A DNA stretch of 64,000 nt from Burkholderia latens (GCF_001718795.1 NZ_CP013435.1:682001-746000); one strand, 5' to 3'; counted from the first letter of the stretch, positions 10,001 through 18,506 are shown. Numbers and translations are program-made. The notes: a model not told the origin generated them from the sequence alone.

Positions 10001-12308
10001 TGTAGGCCGCGCCGCCCGCGATGCGGAACAGCGTCGAATCGTCGGTATCGACGCTCAGGTGCTGTGCGGCGACGTTGATCTGCGACCCTGCGCCATACGC
10101 GTAGAAACCGGTCTGGTTCGTACCCGACATGAAGCGCGGTACCGCGTTCGGCCCGACGTCGATGGTGGCGCCCGAGCGTGCATGCACGCCGATCGCGCCG
10201 GTGCCCGTCAGGTTCAGCGCGCCGTCGACCGTGGCCTTCGCGCGCGCGCCTTCGGCCCACACGCCGTAATTGCGCGTGTCCGATGCCGGATCCAGGCCGC
10301 CGGCGACGTCGATCGTGCCGGTCGACGTCGCGGCCGTCGCGGTCGAGCCGGTGCCGACCACCATGAGGCCGATGCCGTTTACGCCGTTCAACGAGATCGT
10401 GCCGGTGTTGGTCACGGTCGCCGCGGTGTTGGCGGCGAGCATGCCGACGTTGGCGAGCGGCGTGCCGGGCGCCGCCCCGTTCACGACGATCGAACCGGCG
10501 TTGTGCAGCGTGCCGGAAGCCGAGCCGATGCTTGCCATTGCGGCGCCGTTTTGCGTCTGCGAGCCGATCACGATCGAGCCGACGTTGGTGGCGGTCCCGG
10601 ACGCGCCAAGCAGGATTCCGTACGCATGCGCGGACAGCGCAACGTCGTTCGCCGCGGCGCCCGGCCCGTACTGGGCCGCGCGGCCGAGATAGATCGTGCC
10701 GCCGGCCTCGTTCGTGAAGCTGCCGCCGGCCGCGAACCCGCCGATCACCTGGCTGTCGAGCGTCGTCGCGTTCACGCCGACGTTGATCGTGCCGGCATTC
10801 GACGCACTCGCGCCCGACGTCACGCCCACCGCGTAGTTCTGCAGGTCGGGACGATTGCCGTCGAGCGTCCATGCGCCGACGTTCATCACGCCGTTGTTCA
10901 CGAACGTGGTGCCGGTGCCGCTCGCGTACACGCCGTTGCCTTCGGTGTACGCGTGGAACCCGAAATTGTCGGGCGGCGTGCTGCTGCTCGTGTCGACGTT
11001 GTCGCCGGCCGCGTAGCCGGACGAGATCACACCGTTGTTGACGCCGCTCGCGCCGGTGAGCAGGCGCACCAGCGTGAAATCGCCGGACAGGCGGCCGTCG
11101 TTGACGAAGTGCGCGCCGTTTTCCGCGAGGACGGCCGAGCTCGATTCGATCGTGCTGGTGCCGCGAAAATCGATCTGCCCGTCGTGGCCGATGTGCAGCG
11201 TCGCATTCGCGCCTGTGCCGTGCATCACCGACAGATGATCGATCTGCAGTGTGTTCTTGTCGCCGGCGGACACGTTGTTCGCGTACTGGAAGTTTTGCTG
11301 CGTGAACGTGACGGCCTGGCCGAACGCAGTATCGTATGCGGCCTGCGAGCCGAGCGCGCCGCTTTTCACCGAACGCACGAGGAAGTCGTTGTAGGCCGCG
11401 AGCGATGCGGCGTCGTTGACGGTCCACGTGCTGCCGTCGAACGCCGTGAAGGTGCCTGCATAGGCCGGTACGTCGAGCTGCAGGTTGCCGACCGGGCCGC
11501 CGCTTGCGAGGTAGTCGCCGGTCGTGAACCAGACGCGGTTGCGCCCATTCCAGTTGACGACGCTCGGCGTCGAGCCCGTGCCGTCGGCGAATGCGAGATC
11601 GGTTTGCTTCGCGGCGAGCGTGATCGCGTTGCCGGCTGCGTCCGGCGCGTTCGCCGGGTTGCCGATCGACACGTTCAGCGTGCCGCCGGAACGGTCGACG
11701 GTGCCGATGCGCGTGTTCACGTACTGGTCGCCGTTCACGTCGCGATAAACGGGCACGTTGGTCGCGCCGGCCGTCGACGCGGCAAACGCGGACGAGTTGT
11801 ACGTGGCGACCGACGTGTGCGTGCTTGTGATCGAATCGGGCGTGCTCACGCTCTGGGTCTTGCCGCCGAGCGAGACGAGCGGCTGGTCCGGATTCCCCGA
11901 CACGATCGTCGTCGTGCCGAACGGAACGCGCGTGTAGCCGGCGTCGCCGGCGTTCTGGCTCGTCCACGCGCCGGTCACGCCGACCGTATCGCCGCCCGCG
12001 ACCTGCGTCGCGCCCGCGAGGTTGTCGTTGACCGTCGGGCTGAAGCTGCCCGGCGTGCAACTGCCGCCGCTCGCGACCGGTGAACCGTCGCCGCAGGCCG
12101 ATGCGTACGCGTAACCGGCCGGCAGCACGGCCAGTGCGGTGCCGAGCACGGCGGCCCGCAGCGCGGAGCGGCGCAGTGCCGGGCGGCCTGCACGGCGGCT
12201 CGCGCGCGATTCCCGGCCGGAGCGCTTGCCGCGCGCACGAGTCGTTTCCGCCACCGCGACCCAGCAGCCGGCGGCTTCGCTCCATATCGATCGAAATGAA
12301 TGATTCAC
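7050..12308 (-). CDS. Large type Va autotransporter with extended signal peptide
   Basis: The predicted outer-membrane autotransporter has 1,752 residues. The start is taken as the GTG at 12308-12306, with AGGGG six bases upstream. It opens an ESPR-type extended signal peptide (NHSFRSIWSEAAGCWVAVAE) and a hydrophobic core, with likely cleavage after AYA near residue 69. The passenger, about 70-1450, is Gly/Ala/Thr/Asn-rich and full of short degenerate repeats such as NAGTI and NNG. This fits a long beta-helix ending in a pertactin-like autochaperone region. The last ~280 residues form the translocator barrel, ending in the aromatic-terminated GYRYSW. Only two cysteines are obvious, at the mature N-terminus. 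An adhesin role is plausible but not shown. Confidence 0.9.
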   Translation of the reverse strand: MNHSFRSIWSEAAGCWVAVAETTRARGKRSGRESRASRRAGRPALRRSALRAAVLGTALAVLPAGYAYASACGDGSPVASGGSCTPGSFSPTVNDNLAGATQVAGGDTVGVTGAWTSQNAGDAGYTRVPFGTTTIVSGNPDQPLVSLGGKTQSVSTPDSITSTHTSVATYNSSAFAASTAGATNVPVYRDVNGDQYVNTRIGTVDRSGGTLNVSIGNPANAPDAAGNAITLAAKQTDLAFADGTGSTPSVVNWNGRNRVWFTTGDYLASGGPVGNLQLDVPAYAGTFTAFDGSTWTVNDAASLAAYNDFLVRSVKSGALGSQAAYDTAFGQAVTFTQQNFQYANNVSAGDKNTLQIDHLSVMHGTGANATLHIGHDGQIDFRGTSTIESSSAVLAENGAHFVNDGRLSGDFTLVRLLTGASGVNNGVISSGYAAGDNVDTSSSTPPDNFGFHAYTEGNGVYASGTGTTFVNNGVMNVGAWTLDGNRPDLQNYAVGVTSGASASNAGTINVGVNATTLDSQVIGGFAAGGSFTNEAGGTIYLGRAAQYGPGAAANDVALSAHAYGILLGASGTATNVGSIVIGSQTQNGAAMASIGSASGTLHNAGSIVVNGAAPGTPLANVGMLAANTAATVTNTGTISLNGVNGIGLMVVGTGSTATAATSTGTIDVAGGLDPASDTRNYGVWAEGARAKATVDGALNLTGTGAIGVHARSGATIDVGPNAVPRFMSGTNQTGFYAYGAGSQINVAAQHLSVDTDDSTLFRIAGGAAYTGASAAGTLTTDVNGERARGVLATGAGTTLSTGNAVYNVNGANGIAVTVEGGAQGAIDPGATINLNAAGAIAGVVDGQAHDLAGANAGAPVATTLANDAAVTSSNAGVTGFVAQNLGTLANRNTVLLTGAGSTGVVVGALGTVNNASTIRVSNGTGALVQGASATLTNAGTIEADDGIAGVHLTGSGASVALSGTGAVVANGSADGVLVDSTVSDGGIAAGATSIAVRGTGNGIDNRGTNTTIALSGTQLATTGNGGDAVSSTGAGARIAANAASAVRTVGDNARGFFVTGADATLSIDGSTIATTGAGAHAVVAGSGATALLSGAKLSTAGAAADGLVAQNGGRIGDAGSSIASAAGNGARVDGGGVLALTGTTLNGATAGVLGTDTLATGATSTVLVDGGSVASVAGPAFAARGGVIDIAVRNGTVVTAGNGTLLDLSNGSTATFNASAVNLAGDIVSDASSNGNVFLTNGTTLTGKIDPVALSIDGSSAWHMTGSSVLSSLNNAGLVAFAAPSGAPATAGSYTTLTTGSYVGNGGTIALHTYLGADASPTDRLIVNGGAASGTTGLKIANTAGSGAQTTGDGIPVVLTANGGTTAASAFHLAGPVQAGAYEYRLYRGGQSDANGWYLRSQLDPTSPGDPVGPSTIDGGGAGAGAGNNLAYRPGVAGYAMTPLLNADYGFSTLGKLHERVGDIYNLEKQAPGNRDGVWGRIGGQSLDANAGRFAADERTFFAQFGKDWTLDQAPAGGSTHAGVTASIGVANASFSDMARAAAPGLSTSTGSVEMHAQSVGGYWTRYLSDGTYFDTVGQVTHYGNRYRDSYGNEASQNGFGIALSQEVGKPFAIGGLPVAVEPQAQLMYQYLKLNGFNDNVSAVSGTTSNALRGRAGVRIFRPNLDANAGGGAATPYFTADVLHDFLSPGQTVVGGTPFATQLDRTWYELGLGVTAGFGKSGELYANVKYARNIGGDYRRGITGQVGYRYSW

Positions 12309-12979
12309 GACATGCCCCTCTTTCTTTTTTTGAAGTGATATCCACCGCGGCGCGGTGAAAGCGCATTCCACGGCGGGAAAATGGCGAAAAAAGGGCGCGC
12401 GACAGCCATTGCCGCGTTGCCGATATCGCGCCAATCGTGATCCGTTACACCGAGGACGGAGGCAGTCTACTAATCGGTGCGCCAGGTAGATAATCAAAAA
12501 ATGAGAAATGTGGTGATAGCGACGATTTTGTCGTGTCTTTTTGAATTGTGTGATTGATCGAACTGAAAGCCTTGTGGGTCAAGGGTTTGTTGTAGTTTTT
12601 CGGGGGCGGAATGTCGCGTGGGGAATCGGTGATCTGGCGCACTGTTCGCAGAGGGCGGGCGCGATAATATCGGGCTTCCGGATTATATAAGTGCGAGTTG
12701 GCTGGATTATTTGTGCCGTGTATTTGTTATTTTCTCGGGAACATTAATAAAATCAAGCGAATGTTGTGTGAATCCCGTGCGGCATGCGAATGTGTGGCGT
12801 GTATGAAACGAAAGCGGGACTGCCGGCGGCTGAGCGGCGCGATTTTCTACCGATCGTGAGGCTGGTTCAGCGGCGGACAATGCGACGCGACAAGCGAGCG
12901 AGCGGCCGCCGGCCGCTGCGACACTGCATCGCGATGTGACGGGAAGCGAGAAGCGGGAGCGACGCCGAAACGACGCCGC
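12309..12979. other. 671-bp AT-rich intergenic region
   Basis: This stretch separates the autotransporter start from the class II amidotransferase end. The part around 12440-12800 is markedly richer in A and T than the flanks, with runs such as TTATATAA and ATTAATAAAAT. It presumably carries the autotransporter promoter: a TTGACC on the minus strand near 12583 is a possible -35, but no good -10 pairs with it. I see no convincing gene. Short frames here lack ribosome binding sites. Confidence 0.5.
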
Positions 12980-13897
12980 TCAGAAGTCGATCGCGTCGTC
13001 GGCGTCGTTCGCGGCGGTTGCCGCGAGCGCTTCGAGACGCGCGTCCGCGCACGGCGCGGACGCCGATGCGTCGAGCGCCGGGTTGCGCAGTTTCTCGAGC
13101 ACGCGTTCGGGAACCGGAATCTGCATGCGCGCGGCGACGTCGCCGCACTGGAACATGATCAGCTCGCCCGGTTCGAACGAGGTCCAGACTTCGTTGTCGG
13201 TCAGCGGCTGCGTGGCGATTACCGCGACGCGATCCTCGGGCGTCGTGTATTTCGCGAAGTCGATCGACAGGTCTTCGTCGACCAGATGCGCGGTCGAGAA
13301 CGGCCAGCGACGCACGAGGTAGTGCAGCCGCGTCGAGCAGTGCGCGAACAGCGCCTGGCCGTTCGACATCAGGAAATTGAACACGCCGTGATCGGTGATC
13401 CCGCGCGTCAGCTCGCCAACGCGCTCGAACAGCTCCGGCAACGGCGGCTGGGCGCCGGGAAACGCTTCGCGCAGCCCCTGCATCAGCACGCAGAACGCCT
13501 TCTCGCTGTCGGTGGTGCCGACCGGATGGTAGACGCTGCCGTCGAGATCGGGTTCGTAGTCCTGCAGATCGCCGTTATGCGCGAAGATCCAGTGGCGTCC
13601 CCACAGCTCGCGCATGAAAGGATGGCTGTTCTCGAGCAGGATGTGGCCCTGCGTGGCCTTGCGGATGTGCGCGATCGTGTTCTTGGACTTGATCGGATAG
13701 CGCTTCACCATCTCGGCGATCGGCGACGTGGCCGATGCCTGGTGGTCGATGAAGAGGCGGCACGCCTTGTCCTCGAAGAACGCGATTCCCCAGCCGTCGG
13801 CATGGTGATCGGTGAGGCCGCCCCGGGCCGCGAAACCCGTGAAGGAGAATGTGACGTCCGTCGGTGCGGCGCAGTTCATTCCTAGGAGTTGGCACAT
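12980..13897 (-). CDS. Class II glutamine amidotransferase (YafJ-like)
   Basis: This is an N-terminal-nucleophile amidotransferase domain protein of 305 residues. The ATG at 13897 is chosen because it puts the catalytic cysteine at position 2 (MCQLLGMN), as the family requires after Met removal. Later blocks DHHADGWGIAFFED, AHIRKATQG, NSHPF and FAHNGDL are those that bind glutamine and build the oxyanion hole. There is no synthase domain, so the ammonia acceptor is unknown. Related stand-alone proteins are annotated only as putative amidotransferases. It diverges from pyrC. Confidence 0.88.
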   Translation of the reverse strand: MCQLLGMNCAAPTDVTFSFTGFAARGGLTDHHADGWGIAFFEDKACRLFIDHQASATSPIAEMVKRYPIKSKNTIAHIRKATQGHILLENSHPFMRELWGRHWIFAHNGDLQDYEPDLDGSVYHPVGTTDSEKAFCVLMQGLREAFPGAQPPLPELFERVGELTRGITDHGVFNFLMSNGQALFAHCSTRLHYLVRRWPFSTAHLVDEDLSIDFAKYTTPEDRVAVIATQPLTDNEVWTSFEPGELIMFQCGDVAARMQIPVPERVLEKLRNPALDASASAPCADARLEALAATAANDADDAIDF

Positions 13898-13948
13898 TTT
13901 ACTTGGGGCGGGGCGCGGAAGCAGGGTAACCAACCGGGTGAACCCCGG

Positions 13949-13954
13949 TACAAT
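13949..13954 (+). promoter_or_regulatory. Possible pyrC -10 box
   Basis: TACAAT lies about 115 bp before the first pyrC start candidate, in the divergent region with the amidotransferase gene. No strong -35 hexamer is visible 16-18 bp upstream, so this is tentative. Confidence 0.35.
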
Positions 13955-14068
13955 GTGGCTCCTAGCATATCACCGAGCCTCGAGCGGTAAAAAGCGGATT
14001 CCGCCGGCCGAAGGCCGCGTGTTGCGGTTTGCCGTCAGTCGGCCCGCGCACGCGTTCCGGCCCCGCAG

Positions 14069-15163
14069 ATGGCCAGCCCGTTCCTCACGACGCCTCCTAT
14101 GACTGCCTCGAACGCTTCCTCTCCGGCGACGCTCACGCTCGCCCGTCCCGACGACCTGCACCTGCACCTGCGCGACGGCGACATGCTGGCCGCGGTGCTG
14201 CCGCACACAGCGCGCCAGTTCGCCCGTGCGATCGTGATGCCGAACCTGAAGCCGCCCGTCACGACCACCGCGCACGCGCAAGCGTATCGCGAGCGGATCC
14301 TCGCCGCACTGCCGGCGGGGATGGCGTTCGAGCCGCTGATGACGCTGTACCTGACCGACAACACGGCGCCCGACGAAATCCGCCGCGCGCGCGATAGCGG
14401 CTTCGTGCACGGCGTGAAGCTGTATCCGGCCGGCGCGACAACGAATTCCGACCATGGCGTCAGCGATCTCGCGAAGTGCGCGAAGACGCTCGAGGTGATG
14501 CAGGAAACCGGCATGCCGCTGCTCGTGCACGGCGAAGTGACCGATCCGGCGGTCGACATGTTCGATCGCGAGAAGGTGTTCATCGACCGTGTAATGACGC
14601 CGCTGCGCCGCGATTTTCCGGGCCTGAAGGTCGTGTTCGAGCACATCACGACGAAGGATGCGGCCGACTACGTGCGCGACGCCGACGCGGCGCCGGGCCT
14701 GCTCGGCGCGACGATCACGCCGCAGCACATGCTGTACAGCCGCAACGCGTTGTTCGTCGGCGGGATTCGCCCGCACTACTACTGCCTGCCGGTGCTCAAG
14801 CGCGAGACGCACCGCGTCGCGCTCGTCGAAGCAGCGACGTCGGGCAACCCGCGCTTCTTCCTCGGCACCGACAGCGCGCCGCACGCGCGCGGCGCGAAGG
14901 AAACCGCGTGCGGCTGCGCGGGCTGCTACACGGCCCTGCACGCGCTCGAGCTGTACGCGGAAGCATTCGACCAGGCGGGCGCGCTCGACAAGCTGGAAAA
15001 TTTCGCGAGCCGCTTCGGCGCCGATTTCTACGGGCTTCCGCACAGCACCGACACGATCACGCTGCGTCGCGAGACGTGGGAATTGCCGCGCGAGGTTTTC
15101 GCCGGAGATACGCCGGTCGTGCCGCTGCGCGCCGGCGAAACGATCGGCTGGAAATTCGCATGA
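14069..15163 (+). CDS. pyrC: Dihydroorotase
   Basis: Dihydroorotase cyclises carbamoyl-aspartate to dihydroorotate in pyrimidine synthesis. The 364-residue protein has the zinc ligands of the class: His31 and His33 ([10 protein letters not shown]), the carboxylated Lys117 (GVKLYPAG), His154 (LLVHGE), His192 (FEHITT) and the catalytic Asp268 (GTDSAPH). Neither the ATG at 14069 nor an in-frame ATG at 14099 has a good ribosome binding site, so the first ten residues are uncertain. The stop overlaps the next gene (ATGA at 15160-15163), suggesting co-translation. Confidence 0.95.
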   Translation: MASPFLTTPPMTASNASSPATLTLARPDDLHLHLRDGDMLAAVLPHTARQFARAIVMPNLKPPVTTTAHAQAYRERILAALPAGMAFEPLMTLYLTDNTAPDEIRRARDSGFVHGVKLYPAGATTNSDHGVSDLAKCAKTLEVMQETGMPLLVHGEVTDPAVDMFDREKVFIDRVMTPLRRDFPGLKVVFEHITTKDAADYVRDADAAPGLLGATITPQHMLYSRNALFVGGIRPHYYCLPVLKRETHRVALVEAATSGNPRFFLGTDSAPHARGAKETACGCAGCYTALHALELYAEAFDQAGALDKLENFASRFGADFYGLPHSTDTITLRRETWELPREVFAGDTPVVPLRAGETIGWKFA

Positions 15164-16038
15164 CCGGCTCGCCGCCGCGCGGCGCCGGCCAGACGGACGG
15201 CAGCGGGGCGGCGGCGTTCGCGCGGATCGACTGGTCCGCGCCGTGGCTCGCGCCTTATCGCGTGCACGGGCGTGCGCTGCAGGCCGCCGCGATCGCCGGC
15301 GAGCCCGCGTTGCTCGATGCGCTGAACGACGCGCTGCGCGGCGGCGCGCGCGCGAGCGGCCGCGGCAAGCCGCTGCGGTTCGCGCCGCAGGCCGAGCTCC
15401 CGGCGGGCATCGCGTACGAAACCCATATCGCCGACACGGGCCGCGTGCCGACCCGCCACAATCTGCACGACTTCTTCAATGCACTCGTCTGGTTCGCATA
15501 TCCGCGTATCAAGGCCGCGCTGAACGCACGCCAGGCCGCGGCGATCGACGCGGCGGGCGGTGTCGGGCCCGTGCGCGGCACACTGCGCGATGCGCTGACG
15601 CTGTTCGATGAAAACGCCGCGCTGTTCGTGACGGCCGACCGCACGCTCGCCGATGCGCTGCGCGGCTTCGACTGGAAGCAGCTTCTGGTTGCCGCGCGCG
15701 ACGCGTGGGGCGCGCGTTGCGAGGCCCGGCTCGTCGGCCATGCGCTGCTCGAGAAGCTCGTCGCGCCTTACAAGTCCTGCACCGCACACACGTGGATCGT
15801 CGAAGTGAGTGACGACTATTTTTCGTGGCCCGACGCGCAGCGTGCCGCGCATGTCGATGCGCAGATCGCCGGCGAACTCGCGACGCGCGCGCTGACGAGC
15901 CGCGATTTCGCGCCGCTGCCGGTGCTCGGCGTGCCGGGCTGGTGCGATGCGAATGCGGCGCCGTCGTTTTACGACGATCCGGCCGTGTTCCGCAGCGGCC
16001 GCCGCAGTCGGGCTGCCGCCGACGGCGCGCAGTGCTAG
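15160..16038 (+). CDS. DUF3025-family protein
   Basis: The 292-residue protein matches my recollection of the DUF3025 family found next to pyrC or rnpB in beta-proteobacteria. Its function is not known. Distinctive stretches are [20 protein letters not shown] and [14 protein letters not shown] near the middle, and a C-terminal [11 protein letters not shown]. It has no signal peptide or membrane segment. The start overlaps the pyrC stop. Its TAG stop (16036-16038) forms part of the TAGAAT box of the rnpB promoter, so its 3' end is shared with the control of the next gene. Confidence 0.75.
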   Translation: MTGSPPRGAGQTDGSGAAAFARIDWSAPWLAPYRVHGRALQAAAIAGEPALLDALNDALRGGARASGRGKPLRFAPQAELPAGIAYETHIADTGRVPTRHNLHDFFNALVWFAYPRIKAALNARQAAAIDAAGGVGPVRGTLRDALTLFDENAALFVTADRTLADALRGFDWKQLLVAARDAWGARCEARLVGHALLEKLVAPYKSCTAHTWIVEVSDDYFSWPDAQRAAHVDAQIAGELATRALTSRDFAPLPVLGVPGWCDANAAPSFYDDPAVFRSGRRSRAAADGAQC

Positions 16039-16041
16039 AAT
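16013..16041 (+). promoter_or_regulatory. rnpB promoter overlapping the end of the upstream gene
   Basis: TAGAAT (16036-16041) is a good -10 box. Seventeen bases upstream CTGCCG (16013-16018) is a weak -35. The predicted start, seven bases after the -10, coincides with the first base of the RNase P P1 helix at 16049. The first three bases of the -10 are the TAG stop of the DUF3025 gene. Confidence 0.65.
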
Positions 16042-16048
16042 GCGCATC

Positions 16049-16460
<412 letters not shown>

Positions 16461-16473
16461 CGCTCGAATGCGA

Positions 16474-16511
16474 AAGGGCCGGCGCTCGTCACGGAGCGCC
16501 GGCCCTTTTTT
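16474..16511 (+). terminator. rnpB terminator
   Basis: AAGGGCCGGCGCTC and GAGCGCCGGCCCTT form a 14-bp stem around GTCACG and run into a T6 tract. It directly follows the RNase P RNA and faces the end of the OsmC gene. Confidence 0.92.
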
Positions 16512-16531
16512 CATGCGCGACCGCCGCGCGT

Positions 16532-16954
16532 TCAGGACGCGACGATGTCGAACGAGTGCGTCAGCTCGGCCGTTTTCGCGATCATGATCGATGCGGAGCA
16601 GTACTTGTCATGCGACAGGTTGATCGCGCGCTCGACCGTGGCCGGATTCAGGTTGCGGCCCGTGACGGTGAAGTGGAAGTGCACCTTCGTGAACACCTTC
16701 GGGTCCTCGCTTGCGCGTTCTGCCTTCAGCGTGACCGAGCAGCCGGTGACTTCCTGCCGGCTCTTCTTCAGGATCAGCACGACGTCGTACGCAGTGCAGC
16801 CGCCGGTGCCGACCAGCACCATCTCCATCGGGCGCGGCGCGAGGTTATGGCCGCCGCCCTCCGGCGCGCCGTCCATCGCGACGAGGTGCCCGCTTCCGGT
16901 CTGGGCCGAAAACGCCATGCCGTCCTGACCCATCCAGCTTACTTTGCATTCCAT
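16532..16954 (-). CDS. OsmC-family protein
   Basis: This small cytoplasmic OsmC/Ohr-fold protein has 140 residues. The family includes thiol peroxidases that reduce organic hydroperoxides. Both reactive cysteines are present, Cys53 (GTGGCTAYDVV) and Cys119 (HDKYCSAS). The ATG at 16954 is supported by GGAGT six bases upstream and by the family length; a longer open frame upstream is not needed. It stands alone and converges with rnpB. It resembles the YhfA-like branch more than classical Ohr, so peroxidase activity is inferred only. Confidence 0.86.
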   Translation of the reverse strand: MECKVSWMGQDGMAFSAQTGSGHLVAMDGAPEGGGHNLAPRPMEMVLVGTGGCTAYDVVLILKKSRQEVTGCSVTLKAERASEDPKVFTKVHFHFTVTGRNLNPATVERAINLSHDKYCSASIMIAKTAELTHSFDIVAS

Positions 16955-17244
16955 GCTTGCACTCCAGCGTTGCCTGATTCGGATTCGATCTTGCATTGTA
17001 GCCCGTGGCGCAACGGTCGGCTGATGCGCTGCACGAAGCGAAACGCCCGACCGGCGAACAGGCAGCCGCACCCGCCGACGCAGCGCGCATTCCACGATGC
17101 CTTTAGGGGTTTTGCTCTAGATGGGGCGGTGTCCGCTCGTCGCAAATGTGCCGGAACTTGATGATTTTAAAAGAAAAATTTCCGATGCCGGCGATTCGTC
17201 GACAATCCCGCATTGTGGTGTGCGATTTCGTAATGCAAATTTTC

Positions 17245-17273
17245 TTGTGCAGTCGGCAACCGCTTCGTATAAT
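17245..17273 (+). promoter_or_regulatory. Strong sigma70-type promoter of the candidate small RNA
   Basis: A perfect TATAAT (17268-17273) lies exactly 17 bases after TTGTGC (17245-17250). It sits in an AT-rich patch (17157-17278) unlike the surrounding GC-rich DNA. The predicted start is at about 17280-17281. No protein gene lies downstream before the terminator. Confidence 0.75.
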
Positions 17274-17279
17274 AAGTGT

Positions 17280-17371
17280 CATTGGTTGTCGCGCTGCGGC
17301 AACCTCCGAATGTCTCCTCCACCCTCCTCCTAAGGTGGATTAAGCCCGAACCAGCCGTTCGGGCTTTTTTT
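17280..17371 (+). ncRNA. Candidate ~91-nt small RNA with two anti-Shine-Dalgarno motifs
   Basis: The unit runs from a strong promoter to a terminator, with three stem-loops. The first is GGTTGTCGC/GCGGCAACC (17284-17304). The second is CCACC/GGTGG (17319-17338), whose loop displays CTCCTCC. The third is the terminator hairpin. A second CTCCTCC lies at 17314-17320, ten bases before the one at 17324-17330. Both are complementary to GGAGGAG ribosome binding sites. The transcript also contains a seven-codon frame (MSPPPSS, 17310-17333) without a ribosome binding site. CU-rich loops of this kind are known from Hfq-dependent small RNAs in other proteobacteria. The targets and any Hfq dependence are inference. 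It lies between the divergent OsmC gene and a convergent DUF1090-like gene. Confidence 0.65.
17342..17371 (+). terminator. Terminator of the candidate small RNA
   Basis: AAGCCCGAA (17342-17350) pairs with TTCGGGCTT (17358-17366) around CCAGCCG, ending in a run of seven T residues. It lies about 60 bp before the end of the convergent gene on the other strand. Confidence 0.9.
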
Positions 17372-17430
17372 CGTCCAATGCAAACATCGGTGCGCACGCT
17401 GCGCGCGCCGATATCCGTGGTGGACGTGAA

Positions 17431-17751
17431 TTACGCAGGTTGTCGTGCGGCGGGCTGCGATGCTGCGGCCGCCGGCGCCGTGGCGGCCGGCGCCTCGCCG
17501 GAACGTGCGGGCGGCGGCGAAGCGTGGGCGGCGGACGCGTGCTCGCGGCTGCGGGCGCAGAAGTGGTGCACGCGATCGCGCACCGCGCGCAGGCGGGCGA
17601 CGCGATCTTCGGCATGCGCGTCTCGCGCGTCGGCGATGCGCGCGTCGAGCGCTGCGAGCTTGGCCTCGCAACCGGCCCGGGCTGCGGTGGCAGGTGCCGC
17701 GGCGGCCATCAGCGCAGCCGCGAGAAAGGGTGTAAGTCGTTGTTTCATCAT
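17431..17751 (-). CDS. Small periplasmic DUF1090-like protein
   Basis: This exported protein has 106 residues. A signal peptide covers about residues 1-26 (MMKQRLTPFLAAALMAAAA, cleavage near AARA). The mature part starts with GCEAKLAALDARIADARDAH and continues as a charged helix to a second cysteine (HHFCARS). It ends in an Ala/Pro-rich tail. The pattern of Cys-Glu-x-Lys, helix and late Cys resembles DUF1090 (E. coli YqjC-like), whose function is unclear. Two adjacent ATG codons (17751 and 17748) could start it, and neither has a clear ribosome binding site. Confidence 0.6.
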   Translation of the reverse strand: MMKQRLTPFLAAALMAAAAPATAARAGCEAKLAALDARIADARDAHAEDRVARLRAVRDRVHHFCARSREHASAAHASPPPARSGEAPAATAPAAAASQPAARQPA

Positions 17752-17915
17752 GCTTGTTTGTTCGTTTTCTCGGATCTGGCCGGTCGGGCGCGGCAAGGTC
17801 AGGTGTCGCGCGTCGACGGGTGCCGGCGCGGGCGGTCGGTTCGCCAAGCGTAGATGGGGCACGACCGAATTTTGGCCCATTTCGGACGCCGGGTGTCGCG
17901 GGACGCGGATTCTCT

Positions 17916-17945
17916 TTGACCGAGGCGCGGTATTTCCTTTATAAT
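17916..17945 (+). promoter_or_regulatory. rplM-rpsI promoter
   Basis: TTGACC (17916-17921) and a perfect TATAAT (17940-17945) are separated by 18 bases, ahead of the ribosomal protein operon. The predicted start is at about 17952. Confidence 0.8.
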
Positions 17946-17951
17946 TCAGGG

Positions 17952-18066
17952 CTTTTCCGCATTCATGCCCACGGAAAAAGAACAGGGAGAGCCTGCACCG
18001 CGCCTCGAAGCGCACTCAGACAAGCAGGAAGAACACATCGGGCAAAGCATTTTTTTTGGATCGATC
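17952..18066 (+). promoter_or_regulatory. Long 5' leader of rplM, possible L13 autoregulation site
   Basis: The ~115-nt untranslated leader begins with a hairpin, TTTTCCG (17953-17959) pairing with CGGAAAA (17972-17978). It ends in a T-rich stretch next to the start codon. In E. coli L13 represses its own operon through the rplM leader. Whether this leader does the same is inference. Confidence 0.4.
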
Positions 18067-18495
18067 ATGAAGACGTTTTCCGCAAAAGCCCATGAGGTGA
18101 CGCGCGAATGGTACGTGATTGACGCGACGGATAAGGTTCTCGGCCGTGTTGCCAGCGAAGTGGCACGCCGTCTGCGCGGCAAGCACAAGCCTGAGTTCAC
18201 CCCGCACGTCGACACTGGTGATTTCATCATCATCATTAACGCGAGCAAGTTGAAGGTCACGGGCAACAAGACTCTGGACAAGAAGTACTACCGTCACTCG
18301 GGCTACCCGGGCGGTATCTATGAAACGACGTTCGGCAAGATGCAGGAACGCTTCCCGGGCCGTGCGCTCGAGAAGGCGGTCAAGGGCATGCTGCCGAAGG
18401 GCCCGCTCGGCTACGCGATGATCAAGAAGCTGAAGGTCTACGCAGAAGCGACGCATCCGCACTCGGCTCAACAGCCGAAGGCGCTCGAGATCTAA
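18067..18495 (+). CDS. rplM: 50S ribosomal protein L13
   Basis: L13 is an early-assembly protein of the large ribosomal subunit. The 142 residues match the family length, with the typical start [20 protein letters not shown] and the blocks [21 protein letters not shown] and [11 protein letters not shown]. The ATG at 18067 is chosen over upstream in-frame codons on family grounds. It is the first gene of the conserved rplM-rpsI operon and is separated from rpsI by 11 bp. Confidence 0.98.
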
Positions 18496-18506
18496 GGGGA
18501 GCCCAC

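Noticed and set aside
9456..12083. An 875-codon plus-strand frame antisense to the autotransporter
   Set aside because: Its composition is Arg/Ala/Val low complexity, with no ribosome binding site and no domain.
8251..12366. A 1,371-codon minus-strand frame overlapping the autotransporter in another phase
   Set aside because: It is Arg-rich nonsense produced by the repetitive GC-rich autotransporter sequence, and the real frame carries the signal peptide and barrel.
12445..12642. A 65-codon minus-strand frame in the AT-rich region before the autotransporter
   Set aside because: No ribosome binding site, no recognisable sequence, and it occupies the expected promoter region.
12761..12860. 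A short cysteine-rich plus-strand frame starting MLCESRACECVACM
   Set aside because: It lacks a ribosome binding site and is only about 32 codons. The cysteines look coincidental.
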